This document shows, piece after piece, positions 47,378-59,400 of a stretch of DNA of 64,000 nt (position 1 is its first letter; the number at the start of each line of letters is the position of its first letter). A model generated the notes under the pieces. It did no database searches. It saw only the letters and a program-made list of their open reading frames with translations, and was not told where the DNA came from. This stretch comes from Nicotiana tabacum. Lineage: Eukaryota; Streptophyta; Magnoliopsida; Solanales; Solanaceae. The position numbers and the translations under genes were made by a program. The stretch is from positions 122,005,237-122,069,236 of the forward strand of contig NC_134101.1 in NCBI RefSeq assembly GCF_000715075.1, read 5' to 3'.

Positions 47378-48841
47378 TGATAACTAGGGATTCTAATCTA
47401 GTTTATGCTCCTTTTTGCTTGACTTTTGGACTAAAATATGTACAAGTATTCCCCAAAAGCTAACTTGTTGTGCTTGTTTGCAGTGTTTGGTCAAAAGGAG
47501 ACAAGGATGTCATAACCAGCTCAAAACGGAGTGAAACCTGCACAAGTTCAAAACCAAGTCAAAGTAGTGCTACAACGGAAAATCCACCTCGGCCGCAGAA
47601 GACTCACCGCGATCGCGGTCCTTTTATTGCGATCCGCGGTGGCAAGGTTTAGAGAGATACCAGTTGAGACATTTCAAGTTACCGCGGTCCGCCATGATTT
47701 TATACGACCGTAGTACCCCTACCGCGACAGCGGTCCTTTTATTGGGGCCCGCAGAGGAGAGATTTAGAGAACCTGGAGTTTGAGCAAAAGCTGAAAATCG
47801 TGGTCCGCGGTTGATTTACCGCGGCCGCGGTTGCCTTACCGCTGCAACGGTCTATTTTCCGCTGTCAGCGGTACCTCCGTCAGGGGCATTTTTGTCCGGA
47901 AAATTTAGCTGTGTATAAATACTTTCTTTTCAGATTTTTAGGTCATTTGATCAGTAGTGAGCACGTGAACGATGACGTTTTCCCATTTTGAGTACTTTTG
48001 TAGCTTACTTAGCAATTAATCTTAGTATCTTATCTTATAATTACAATTTATGGATTATTGTTCATCTTAATCTATGATTTCTTCTTCAATTATGAGTAGC
48101 TAAACCCATTAGCTAGGGTTGTATCTCAACCCTAGTGCGGGTATTTAATGGGTCTTTTATTTTAGGGCTTAGATGTTTATGGGTGATTGTTATTTGGCCT
48201 GATTTATGATTTCTATGTTGAATTAATGGTTGCAAACACTAATTTGTGCCTTTTTGACTTAGGCTCTTCTTGATAAAGAGAGACTAAGTCTAGGAATTTC
48301 AGGCCAACAATGAATTGGGGTGTATTCAAGAGATTGATAGCCCCAATTAAAGGGTTAAACCTAGAGATAGTAATACCCGACTTGAGCCAACATTGCTTGC
48401 ACAATTTGAACACCCAATTAGGCTTGATAAAACCAATTAGGGCAAGGTCACTCTTACTACCGAGAGGTGTAGTGAGTAGATTCGTGCATTGGATATAGCA
48501 TGATCCCAACTATAATATTATTGCCCTAAGTTCTAGCTCCCGTTAGATACTCACCTAGGAGTAAGTCACTTCCTTAGTGCCTCTTTACCCATTTAGAAAA
48601 CCCTACAAACATATATACTTAGCTTAATTTCTTACATTATTAGTATAAAATTAGAAGTAACAAACAAACAAACAAACATGATTGGAAGTGTAATCAAGAG
48701 CACTACACACTGCTAGTTTAGATAGGAATCCAACTCCAAACATTGTATTAGCTCCCTGTGGATTCGATCCCGACCTTCTCGGGTAAAAGCTGCATCGATC
48801 ACTCTTGCCACTCTGTAGTGGTGTAGGGTTGGACCCGATCA
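47378..48841 (+). repeat. Athila-beta 3' LTR (1464 bp)
   Basis: Starts TGATAACTAGGGATTC and ends GGACCCGATCA. Target duplication GACCC is at 48842-48846. TATA box at 47914-47921. CG-rich palindromic units lie at about 47580-47870. It is in opposite orientation to the 5' LTR at 34581-36041 because of the inversion. Confidence 0.92.
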
Positions 48842-48846
48842 GACCC

Positions 48847-49292
48847 GACCTTGTTACAGCTCATCACTACTTCTAACCTAATGTTATATTTATTGCTTAT
48901 TGAGTACATGGGTCGGTTGTACTCATATTACACTTTTGCACCTTGCGTGCAGGTGTTGGCTGTTGATGTTGCTGAGATCGACGGGAGCTGGATTTGAAAA
49001 TGTACCTGCATTCTGGTTGCAACTGCCTTTGTTCATGGTAGCCCTAGATTCATAAAACTCTGTTTATGTATTTTTCAAACAGATGATGTATTTAATTCAT
49101 ACCAGCTTTGTAAACTCTATTCTTAGAAGCTCATGATTTGTACTACCAGTCCTTGGGGAATTCTTGTATTAAATAGTTGTATTATCATTTCTTCTCCTAA
49201 CAAGTCTTATTAGATTGAATAGTTGTTAATTGGCTTACCTAGAGAGTTGGGTTAGGTGACATCACAACTAGTTGGATTTTTGGACCGTGACA
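48847..49292 (+). repeat. Tekay-2 5' LTR, last part
   Basis: Ends GGACCGTGACA at 49292, then the initiator-Met primer-binding site TGGTATCAAAGC at 49296-49307. In sequence it continues the inverted piece 36042-37142. Confidence 0.8.
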
Positions 49293-50530
49293 ATTTGGTA
49301 TCAAAGCTCTATATTCATAGGTTCTACAAGTCATGAGCAAATGTCTAGTACAGTCTTGCAGATCGATATGATGACGTCCATACCTATCTTCTAGAGGCTA
49401 TAGGACATTTAGGATATACTTCCCATATTTCTTTCCTTATCGTGCGACATTGATTCAGCTTGAAGAATAACTTTTTGAATTCCCTCAACACGTTCGCATG
49501 CGCATATAAGTGCTCGGTATCAGCCGTGCATCGACGACTTGTGGTTCCATGGATGAGGTGCGAGATATGATATATGTGTACTGGTGGTAGGCCAGTATGG
49601 AGTACTTGAAGCAGGGGTTTGATTGTAGATTGAGCATGGGGATTTCGGTTGTGTGAGCACGTGCTTTTGGACTTATAAGTCCGGTAGTGTCCCTATTACT
49701 GGAAATTGTGGTCCGATGAGTGGTTGGATGGCATATAACGAGTAAGATGTGACTGCAGGAAGTGTTCATATGGATTGAATTTGATGAGAAGAGTTTGCTT
49801 GTGATGTAAAAAAGATTATTTTGTGCCTGATTTCTGTCTTGATTTGACATATAGTCTCGAGTTATGAGTGTATTGCAGGATCTATCATGTTGTTTAACTG
49901 TGGAATGGACTAGGTTTTCATGCCTTGTTGGTAAGATCAGATTTAGGAAGATTAAGTGATTGCGTAGTAGTTGTGGTTGTAAAAGGGTATAAAGAGATAT
50001 CAGTTTGAGGCTAAGCATGTGGGTTATAACCTGCGACGTAATCTACGACTATGTGATTTTTATGATATTGTGTGAAGGCTTTCTTTTCTACCAGTGGGTT
50101 ATATGTGTTGCAATTTGAGTTTGGACCGCTTGTGGAAATTGGTTTAACTGTCATGAGGATGAATGCAATATTTACAGATGATTTGAGGTATTAGATGGTT
50201 TGTGTTACAGGAGCTCATGCAAGATTTAGTTGAATCTCACTGCGGTATTATGGCAGTAATAGAATATGGACATTGTGAGTTATTGTGTGTATTGATTTAT
50301 GGCTTTGAGCCAAGTGAGGGAGTTTGCTATTGACGAGTTGATTGCACGATTATGTGTTGTACTGGTTTCAATTTGAGGTCTACTGGTGAATCAGTTATGA
50401 CTTGTTGAGGTTGAGATCGAGGATGACTCGAGTAAGGAAATTTCTGGATACGGGTTGTGTTACACTCTATGGGTATATGGGAATCATGTAATAATTGAGT
50501 CGGGACTGTTCCATTCCAACTCTCAAGTTT
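49293..50530 (+). other. Tekay-2 internal leader, truncated
   Basis: Primer-binding site plus about 1.2 kb without a convincing gag frame. It stops near 50530, where Athila-alpha internal sequence resumes. The rest of Tekay-2, including its 3' LTR, is absent. Confidence 0.6.
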
Positions 50531-52362
50531 AGGCAAGTAATCACAAAATCAAGAAGTATTAAGCAATAAAGCACTACATGAACAATGAGTCAAGCAACTG
50601 AGAGAAATCGTCACAGACAAGTTATTCAATCTTTCACGGATTTTCATTAAAATATGTTAGGAAGGTAATTTGCATGCTAAGGCCTAACTATTCTAGCATC
50701 AAATAGGTCAAGAGGCACATAAGAGCGCTCAAGTTTTCTCTCCTCACTTTCCTAAAAATATAAATTACTCGGTTCAAGTTACATCCCCCGGAAAAGAACC
50801 GATGCCAAAAGAAAAACTAAGGGGGTTATTATCTACCTACTACTAAATAAAAAAAACACTTTTGAATTTTTCAGTGGACCTTAATCCTCAAAAGCTGTCC
50901 AAGAGATCCATCGTCAGGAAATGTTCATTTTTAAAAAAATTAAACTAACACAACTAAAATATCATAGAAAATTACCCAGACAATCTCCTTACCCTACACT
51001 TAAAATTATACAATGTTCCCAATGCACACCATAAATAACAAGAGAATGAAAGAAACTCCCTCGTAGGCCAAAAGCTGAAGCATCAGCAGCTCATGGGATA
51101 CCCCTGGCTTAGTCCTTGGTGCGGGTACCTCACACTTAGTTCCAATCATCTAGTTTGCTTTTTCTTCCTTCCAATGGCTTTCCTTTCCATGCTCCTACAT
51201 AACAAAAATAAAAACTACACTACAAAAATAACACGATTAAAAAAAGTAAAAAAAATAAAATAAATTTTTTTAAAAAGCAGTAAAGTTGGGGTTGTCTCCC
51301 AACAAACGCCTAATTTAATATCGCGGCACGACATGAATCACTTTCTGCCTCCACTTCGAACTTATGAATTGCCCCTCAAGTTTTGATTCTGCTCTATGAT
51401 CATGCTCTTGGGGGTGGTGTAAAGCCTTGAAAGTCAAAAGTTAAATAATTCCTTATGCGTTTTTTGACTTTAAGCTCAGGAGTATCACCTTGTCTACCTT
51501 TTTACGCTCGTAAGGATCCATTCTCATTTTACCATCTGAGCACAATGTAGAGAAGTATTTGGAATGATGTCCAACACACTCAAATACCTGAACTTCAAGA
51601 TGTTCAACATCCTTTGTACTAATGACACTAGAGTCAACTGAATATTTATCCTCAATGTCCTTGGTTGACTCAAGTGTCACACCTTCAACATCGGCATCCT
51701 CAAATTCTAGTTGGCTAGGTTGTTGGTATTCTACTCTGGTCTTATCCATCAGAGTGTCAATTGTTGACTCTAATTCACATTATTTTTGGCTACTATCCAC
51801 CATATTGACTTGTCGAACATTCAAAGCTTCGACTACTTGACTCACTTGAGCCTTCAAGTTGTGAATAGTTGCCTTTTGCCGTAGTATCTGTAATTGTGTC
51901 TTATTATTTTGTTCCACAAGTCACATTAACATATCATTGATCTCCTTTAGGTCAGCATCCACAAGTTCTTTATTCCTAGTAATTTCACAAGTAAAAGTAG
52001 AACCATCATAATAAGGGTTGGGGAGGATAAGAAATATAAGCACAATCATAAAAGTGATCATCTTGACCACCACACATATCACACACATTCCACACATGAA
52101 ATTGAGTTGGTGCACATAATTCACTCTCGGGAATATATTGATAATTTTGGCACGAGCGGATCCTCCACAATATGTACGAGGGAGATCAAAAGTAGAATTA
52201 CCAACATCAAAACTCCCATAATTTCAAGACGCCATGTTTCTCAAATCAACAAGTAAAACTAAAATAAAAAAATTAAATACTAAAAAACAGTTCAGACTTG
52301 AAACCTAGCAATATATACAACTACAAGTACACCATTAGCTCCTAGACAACAACGCCAAAATT
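50531..52362 (-). pseudogene. Athila-alpha internal remnant: gag start joined to post-pol spacer
   Basis: In sense from 52362: primer-binding-like TTTTGGCGTTGTTG (about 52345-52358), then ATGGCGTCT followed at once by a stop, then a gag-like frame with DLPRTYCGGSARAKI and MCGMCVICVVVKM, a Cys-rich remnant near 52060. 51453-51749 is a 98-residue acidic open piece (MDKTRVEYQQPSQLEFED). At about 51340-51280 the sense sequence is already the post-integrase spacer (GTTGGGAGACAACCCC, compare 42340-42356). So protease, RT and integrase are missing between them, as in a large internal deletion derivative. Confidence 0.6.
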
Positions 52363-53589
52363 TGATCACGCCGAACTCTAGTCCTAAAAAGGATAAGCGG
52401 TTGCTGCAAATATAATATCTTGTCTAAGAGTCCGGAGTCGAATCACACAGAGAACTAAAGTTTAGTTACAACTGTTTGCTATCACTAAGAAGATAAGCTC
52501 GAACAATTCCTAAGTAATAAGATTATATTTTCTAACTAATTAATTAACAAATTAAATAGTAAATAAAAAACTAAAGATACTAAGGGTTGAATATAATATT
52601 AAGGAGGTCTAAAGTTATGATTTGCCCAATTGTCGGAATCCTTTCCGCTGTGTCTTCTATAATTTCTCCTAAGTTTTCTCTATCGATCATGAGTACTTTA
52701 GGGTATCGTAGTTCTCTTGCTCGAGCAACTACCACAATTTACCAGACATATTGTCTCGAACTACGGTAGCTGACACTAATTTATCGCTCACTACGATCGC
52801 ACCAAGGTTTGGTTATCTCTAATCCTGCCTTTAAATCCTCCGTATTGATCTCTCACATACTTGAGGAGTGATGTTATTCAACAACTACCTAAATATGTAC
52901 CCTCTCTCAAGTAATAATCACTAAATAGGCACAGTCAATTGATGGTCATTCAATCAACAGCAATAAACACGTAGTTGAACAAGTAGAGATATTCAAAGGC
53001 AAAATTATATTAAAACGTAACAAGAAATCATCCTCCAAAAGGTTCCATCAAATCCTAGATGAGAATGTTTAGCTACTCACAACCATACTACAATCATGGT
53101 AATAATTGAGAGCATTAAAATACAGATTAAGGAAGAACGGAAGATAAACTCTTGTGATTCGTTGCTTCAAAGTGTTCCCGTAACCTTTTGCCTGTCCCAT
53201 AAGAAATAGGTTTAGAACTCCTTTTATAATGTTGGGGGCGTGTAGGGTCGAAACTACCAAGTCCTAGCCGAATTAGGACGAAATTCGCCCTTAGTCGTCT
53301 CGCTTGACGCCTGGCGCCAACCTGGACACCTAAATTTTTCCATTTTTGTGTTATTCTTCCATTGGAATTTTGGTTGGTGCTTGGAACCAACTTGGGCACC
53401 AAAATAATACTCCCTCCAAATTCTTCTATTTTTTTTAATTCACTTTATGCAAGCTTGCCAAATCACTTCAAATTGACTCCTACACATGTGTAATGACCCA
53501 ACTGGTTGTTTTGCTTTCTAGAACCCCGATATTGAGGTATACTGCGAGACAAATTACATGTAAAAATATGGAGTTCTAGCCTAATATCA
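52363..53589 (-). repeat. Athila-alpha 5' LTR with converted patch
   Basis: In sense it starts TGATATTAGGCTAG at 53589 and ends GGCGTGATCA at 52363. It is homologous to the 3' LTR pieces. From 53234 to 53528 it is identical to 16857-17151, including 40 bases of the Tekay-1 LTR. Confidence 0.82.
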
Positions 53590-54125
53590 ATTTCTTAATC
53601 CAATCATCCTTTTAAACAATAAATTGTCTAGAGAGTTTCACAAAATCCTATAAAAGTACGTATGCTATTGCATTCTACTTCTATTAGTGATTTTTACATG
53701 ACAATTAAAAAAAATACAGAAATTAACTGAATTGTACCGATATCGAAGAGAAACCAACATGATTGTGACGATTTCGAAAAGTCTAATTTTGATTATACAT
53801 AATAGAATAATCGAAAAATTGATGCGGTACAAATTTTAAAATAGTCGACTGAACTGACCATGACACCATCTTTCCCCCTTTACATTATTTGCCTTTTCAA
53901 CATAATTTGCCTTATCCCCAATTTCGTAACTAGTATTTTTCTTAAAAGAACTATTAGCTCATTTTCACGAATTTTTGAATCTTGACTACATATTTCGAAC
54001 AAAGTAGTGTAATAATTTGTTATCTTTTATAATTATTACTATTAACTTGAAGTAACATTTCATAGGGAATAATTATTTTGGATCAAACTATTAACTTGTT
54101 TAATTTAATTTTTGGCCAAATACCT
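53590..54125. other. Intergenic DNA
   Basis: AT-rich; no gene or repeat seen. The base change to low-copy DNA toward SMC5 begins here. Confidence 0.5.
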
Positions 54126-55852
54126 ATTTTTTAATTTAGACACTTGAACTAGCCCATGTTCCTATTGAATACATAATGTTTGGTGAAAATGTGCCTATTA
54201 AACACTTAATTGATAACCTCTTACAAGAACAAGGTGTGTGAATCTCAAACGCCTGATATATTTTTTTAATTCAAAAAATCAATATGCGACATGTATATTT
54301 CTCTTTTAGAGAAGAAAATTCTTCTTCAATTATGTTTTCCGGAATCTCTCGCCCTCCCCTTCATTGCTGGCATCGCCATCTACCCACGAGTGAGACGCTG
54401 AGACCACCTCCGACTATCGAAAACCCTACGGATGATCTCTTTCTCATCTGAGACTACATGTTGCCCTCCCTCACTCTAAGACAATCCAACAATTCTCTTT
54501 ACTGGAAAAGCAAGTCAAACTAATGAACCTCTCTATTAGTAGCTACAGTCATTAACGATGAGGAATCCATTAAGACCATGAATCATAACTTCGAAAATAC
54601 TATTTTTTTTGTCAAAATCTCTAGTAAATTAAGCTTTGTGTTGCCAGAGATTTTTGTAATGAAAGTAATAGGTTGTGCCTTAAAACTCCAAACTGAAAAA
54701 TTCAATGTAGATATAAATAAGCAAAAGAAGAATGTCAAACTACTGCACCTTTTTGTAATAGTAGTAATGTTGCCGGACTTACATCGGAGGTAAGCAAATT
54801 TATCCGGAATTAACAACAAGAGAGGAAGAGAATAAAATGATCCAAATATTTGTTTTTTTATGCTATTGAATTATTTGCTTAATGGTACGCTTCCCTTTTT
54901 TGCATCAAGTGATGAGGTAATGGCAGGCTGGCGAAGATTTGGTGATTATGGTGATGTCAATGTCTGTTCAGGGAAAAGAGAAGATGAAGGAAAAACGACA
55001 AAAAAATTAAAAATAAAATCTTTGACCATTCACGCTCTTGGAGGTGAGGTTCACGCACACTGCCATGTCAGCCGTATGTGTCTAATAGACATATTAATAG
55101 CCTGTTTGGTCAAACTGGAGAAATCAGCTTATTTTGAGAAGTGCTTTTGGAGAGAATCAGTTTGTGTTTGGCTAATCAGTCTGAAAAGCACTTTTGAGAA
55201 ATAATTTGTGTTTGGCCAAGCTTTTTAGAAAGTGCTTTTAAGTGTCAAATTACGAATAAGAACACGAATAGATTTACTTAATAATTAATATTATAAGTAA
55301 ATAAATAATATCAAATTTTGTTATTACATGCAATAATTAAAAAAAATTCATTTTATTTAAGTAAAATATGAAAATAAAATTAAAAAGTACTTGATTCTTT
55401 TAATATAAGTTAAATATATTAAAATTCCTTCAACAAATATAAAAGCATTCACCCCTAAAGACACTATATATTAGAAAGTTTCCTAAAAATAAGAAGAAAT
55501 ATTTATAAATTAATATCCTAAGTATTATGTTTAAAGGTTATTTTGGTATATACTATATTTTGTTAAGGGGTATTTTAGGTAAGAAGAAAAGCCAAAACTG
55601 CTTCTGCTTTTAGAAAGAAACTATTTTTTTCTGCTTCTCTGAAACTGCTTCTGCTTCTTCCTAAAAACATTTTTTTTCTCCAAATAAGCTTGGCCAAACA
55701 CCTCAAATTAGGAAAAAAAGTGCTTTTGGGGAAAAAAACACTTTTTTTTGTCTTGAGAAGCTTGGCCAAACAGGCTATAAAGCTTGAGTTTAGTGTTCAA
55801 CGGGAACATGGGATAATTTAAGTGTCTAAATGAAAAAATTGGGCAAGTTTAA
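54126..55852. mobile_element. Element with terminal inverted sequence, MITE nested inside
   Basis: Left block 54132-54172 (AATTTAGACACTTGAACTAG, CCCATGTTCC) matches in reverse the right block 55791-55843 (GGGAACATGGGATAATTTAA, GTGTCTAAAT). Between them is non-coding DNA with a GC-richer piece at 54340-54480. It looks like a non-autonomous DNA transposon of about 1.7 kb. Ends and target duplication are not resolved. Confidence 0.5.
55100..55775. mobile_element. MITE-like element, 676 bp, TA target
   Basis: The left end GCCTGTTTGGTCAAAC and the complement of the right end GCCTGTTTGGCCAAGC match. TA lies directly outside at 55098-55099 and 55776-55777. AT-rich interior with internal copies of the end motif (GTGTTTGGCCAAGC near 55208). 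The ORFs within it are not genes. Confidence 0.7.
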
Positions 55853-55875
55853 GGGGTTTTATATATACAACTGTA

Positions 55876-56484
55876 CTTGAGAACTGCAAAAGGAAAAACA
55901 TTTTCTTACTGAGTTTCAGTTTCTATTTTCTCTTATATGTATGATTTTCTCTTCATTTCTCTTTTCTTCGCAATTTTCTAATATACCATTGGTGGTCTGT
56001 TTATCTTATTTGGTTTAGTCCTCAGAAAGATTTTGAACTTCTTTTAAAAATAAATTCATGTTAAAGTTATTTATCAAAAAAATATATTTTGAGAAACATT
56101 TGTAACAATTGTATGAAAATTTATTTCGAATGGTTTTGTTGTATTTTCGAATAATAAAGTTTGCAGTTAAAACTCGTTTTTTTTTGTTTTGTTTTTTTTA
56201 CAACTTATTTTCCCTCCAGATATTGGCCAATATTATTGACGAACCAATATTTCTCTGGCACGTAAGTAAAGGGTCCCACAAATTCACAAAGCATTATTAT
56301 ATGCTCTCATCTCACACGTTTTCCCCTTTGGCGCCAAATTCCTCTTCCACTGTCAGTCTCCACTCTCTTTCACCAGTCATCGGCGAGTTTCCTCCGGCGA
56401 AGAAAACCCTAACGAGCTCTCAATCGCGGAATTCTCGCCGACTAATTTCTCCGATTCCTCCTTCGTTCTCCACGTTTCACTTTA
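55876..56484 (+). promoter_or_regulatory. SMC5 promoter and 5' untranslated region
   Basis: Low-copy DNA before the ATG. The last 130 bases are pyrimidine- and CCG-rich, as usual for plant leaders. No classical TATA box is evident at a fixed spacing; the E2F palindrome is the clearest signal. Confidence 0.55.
56327..56338 (+). promoter_or_regulatory. Palindromic E2F site of SMC5
   Basis: TTTGGCGCCAAA is a perfect 12-bp palindrome containing the E2F consensus TTTSGCGS on both strands. It is 146 bp before the ATG. E2F sites drive G1/S expression of replication and chromosome genes, which fits SMC5. Binding is inferred. Confidence 0.7.
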
Positions 56485-59400
56485 ATGTCGGAACGTCGCG
56501 CTAAACGCCCCAAAATCACCAGGTGTGTGCTACACAATTTTCACTTACACTACCTAAAACTTTGGTCTTTCGCAGCTTTCTTTGATCCATAACTCCTTTT
56601 TTCCCTTCTAGGTGCTTTTTGAAAAAATAATTCGGACTTTTCCTATTTTGAGTAACAGTTAGGGTTTATTCGACCTTTTGTTATATAATCTCACTTGAAA
56701 ACATATAAAACCAATTTCAAAAGTCTTTTACTTTACATATTTCTAGTTATAGTTGTGGATTTCATTTTTATATTTAGGGAAGTTGAATTAAAGTACTAGC
56801 TTTATTGTTTGGGATGCTTATTTTGCACTTTTTTTTTGGTTATAATCTGCAGGGGAGAAGATGATTATATGCCAGGAAACATAACTGAGATTGAGCTTCA
56901 TAACTTCATGACGTTCAGCAAGTTGACATGCAAACCTGGCTCCCGATTAAATCTTGTAATTGGACCAAATGGCTCTGGAAAGAGTTCTTTAGTCTGTGCG
57001 ATAGCACTTGGTCTTGGTGGTGAGCCTCAGGTAAGTGGAAGTTGAAGGAAATGAAAAATTATACCACATGTGAATTTCATGGGTGAACTTTTACCAAGAT
57101 GAAAGTTGTGTTAAAACTGCAGCTTTTGGGGAGGGCTTCTAGTATTGGAGCATTTGTAAAACGCGGGGAGGAGTCGGGGTACATCAAGATTTCCTTGAGA
57201 GGGGAAACCAAGGAGGAACATTTAACTATCACGCGGAAAATAGATACACGGAACAAATCTGAGTGGATTTTTAATGGTAAAGAATTCTTTATCTATAATG
57301 AGTGCTTCAATTAGAAAGCTGTTTAACTTGCTATTTTTGTGATGATGGGCCACTCGAATGATACAAGTCTTTCTGATTTGCTTTACTCTTTTTATGTCAT
57401 AATATGTTATAGATTAAGGTTATAAGTGGATGGCTTCTTGCATTTATCCATACGAGTGAAAACAAAGGCTTCTATTTCCTGGAACTTTCTCATTCTTTTC
57501 AACATGAATGATGCATATTTTCCGACCTTTATATCTTTTTTATCTTTTGATTGTCAGATTTCAAATTTAGGAGCTTGGGCGTATTCACGTGCTATCCTTT
57601 TCAACTCTCTTTTTCCTATCCCAGTTTCCTCATTCCTTTGCCATCTTTTTCCTTAGAAGGCTAAGATTCCTACCAGCACCGTTCTCGGTTGAAGTTAGGC
57701 TAATTATGAATATTCTTCTTTTGTGTAATTAGGTTCAAATTGTTGCATCTTGTATAGAACAAATAGTGAATCTTGTTTGCCATTTTTGCCCTCCTCTTTC
57801 AGTCTGTTATGCTTCAAGTTTATGAAGTTGGAGTTTGTCTTGCTTCTGCTTAGAGTATGAATGGCTTTTATGTAGTTCAAAGCTTTGGCAGTAGTTTAGG
57901 AACGAGATTGGAAGGTTGTTACTTCTGACAGGTGGTACTTTAGGGAGGAGATCATAAGCTGTCACTTTGATGTTGCTTCATTGCATTTCACCATATTGCT
58001 TTAATCAAATATTCCAAGGGCGCTATTTAGATGAGCACAACAGTGGAATCGTTTTAATTCTTTGTTTTCTATTTTACCTCTATTTGGTGTAAGCTAGTCG
58101 TCAGGAGCTGGTTGTACTAATGAGATACGATCATTTTTCTCCCTATTATATATACTGGCAGATCTCTTCCTAGTTCTGTCAATATTTTTTATTATCATCT
58201 TAAGAATTTCCTGTTCCTCAACTGGAAGTTCCGACATATGTTTGGTTGAAGTTCTTTGAATCGTAAGTAGGTTCTTTATTCTACTTTCTGTAATGTCATG
58301 TCTCTCTTTGGGCGGATAAACACTTTTGGGGATCAGATAAGGATGTTGTTAATCAGTTGAAAAGAAAATGTAATTTAACATGAGATGCTTTTTGCAGTCA
58401 TTACATGTGTTTATTCTGTTTCAGGAAAAGCTGTGCCAAAGAAGAACATAACTGATATAACTCAAAGGTTCAATATCCAAGTTAACAATTTGACTCAAGT
58501 GAGTTCTTTGTCAGCTTCTTTTGGATGTTCAACATAGAGGACACATATGCTATGTTGCTAAAACATTATTGGAACCTACATATCCCCACCCAAATCCACC
58601 CCTCTCCCAAAAGATGTTAATATGAAAACACACTAGCGGGATCTCTAAAGTCAAGTGTGAAATACATTAACAAGACCATGTTTGCTCAACTCCCATTATT
58701 GAAAATTGTTTGCTTGTTGCATGATGGGCATGTTTTTCTTTATCCGTAAAGGATAAATTTATTAATTACCAGCTTTAAGTGAATGCTGGTATGTATGTGC
58801 AGTATAGCACCATTCAGGTTGAATGTGCTTAAAAATCAATCATGGCTTCTACATCATGCATGGTGCGAATGTTTTTGAAATAGGAGTTTTAAGAGTTTCC
58901 TGATGCAGTTGCTAAAGTACAGATGTTTGTGGTTTTTGGCTTTCTAATGCAACATTCAAGATGTAAATGATGAAGACAACACGTTAGAGTTCATCAGCTC
59001 ACTACAGGATTTGAGTTTCTTCTGTTTACAGATGGGATCCCTTCTTTTTGTTTTGTATAGGGGATCCCAGAACTTGTAACTCACAAGCACTATCATAGTG
59101 CGTGGCTGTTGTCATTTATGAAATTACTACTTACCAGTCCCAGAAAAAGGAATTTCCTCTAACTTAAACTCCAATCTTCGTGAAAAATTGATTTTTGAGA
59201 ATTTTCCATTAAAAAATTAAGTTTGCTATGAAAACACTTTGACGATGTAGCATGTGGATATTTTCTTGCCAATGATCTTTTATTGTTTTACTGATCCAAT
59301 ATTGATATATAGTGACCACTGAACGCCAGTTGCTTTGGTTGTATATCATCAAGATATTATTGATTAGTATAGCAGAACCAGATGCTCCTAAATAATAGGA

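Larger units (their letters stand above)
16227..53589 (-). mobile_element. Athila-alpha: old Athila-type element holding nested insertions
   Basis: Two related LTRs in the same orientation bound this interval: a 3' LTR (16227-17111 plus 27658-27771, split by a Tekay element) and a 5' LTR (52363-53589). Next to each lies the expected internal sequence: the 3' pre-LTR region (27772-27950, ending GGACAAGCAAGAGCTTAAG in sense) and a primer-binding site with gag start (52362 leftward). By eye their LTRs differ at roughly one site in ten outside the converted patch, fitting an old insertion. The left LTR end is missing, so no TSD can be checked. That the two ends belong to one element is inference from orientation, family and their shared patch. 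Confidence 0.6.

Noticed and set aside
30121..48841. Two separate Athila elements in opposite orientation
   Set aside because: The pieces complement each other exactly at the pol break and share one GACCC duplication once one is reversed, so one inverted element is simpler.
49485..50018. 177-codon ORF on the - strand
   Set aside because: It is antisense to the Tekay-2 leader, with low-complexity composition and no family match that I recognise.
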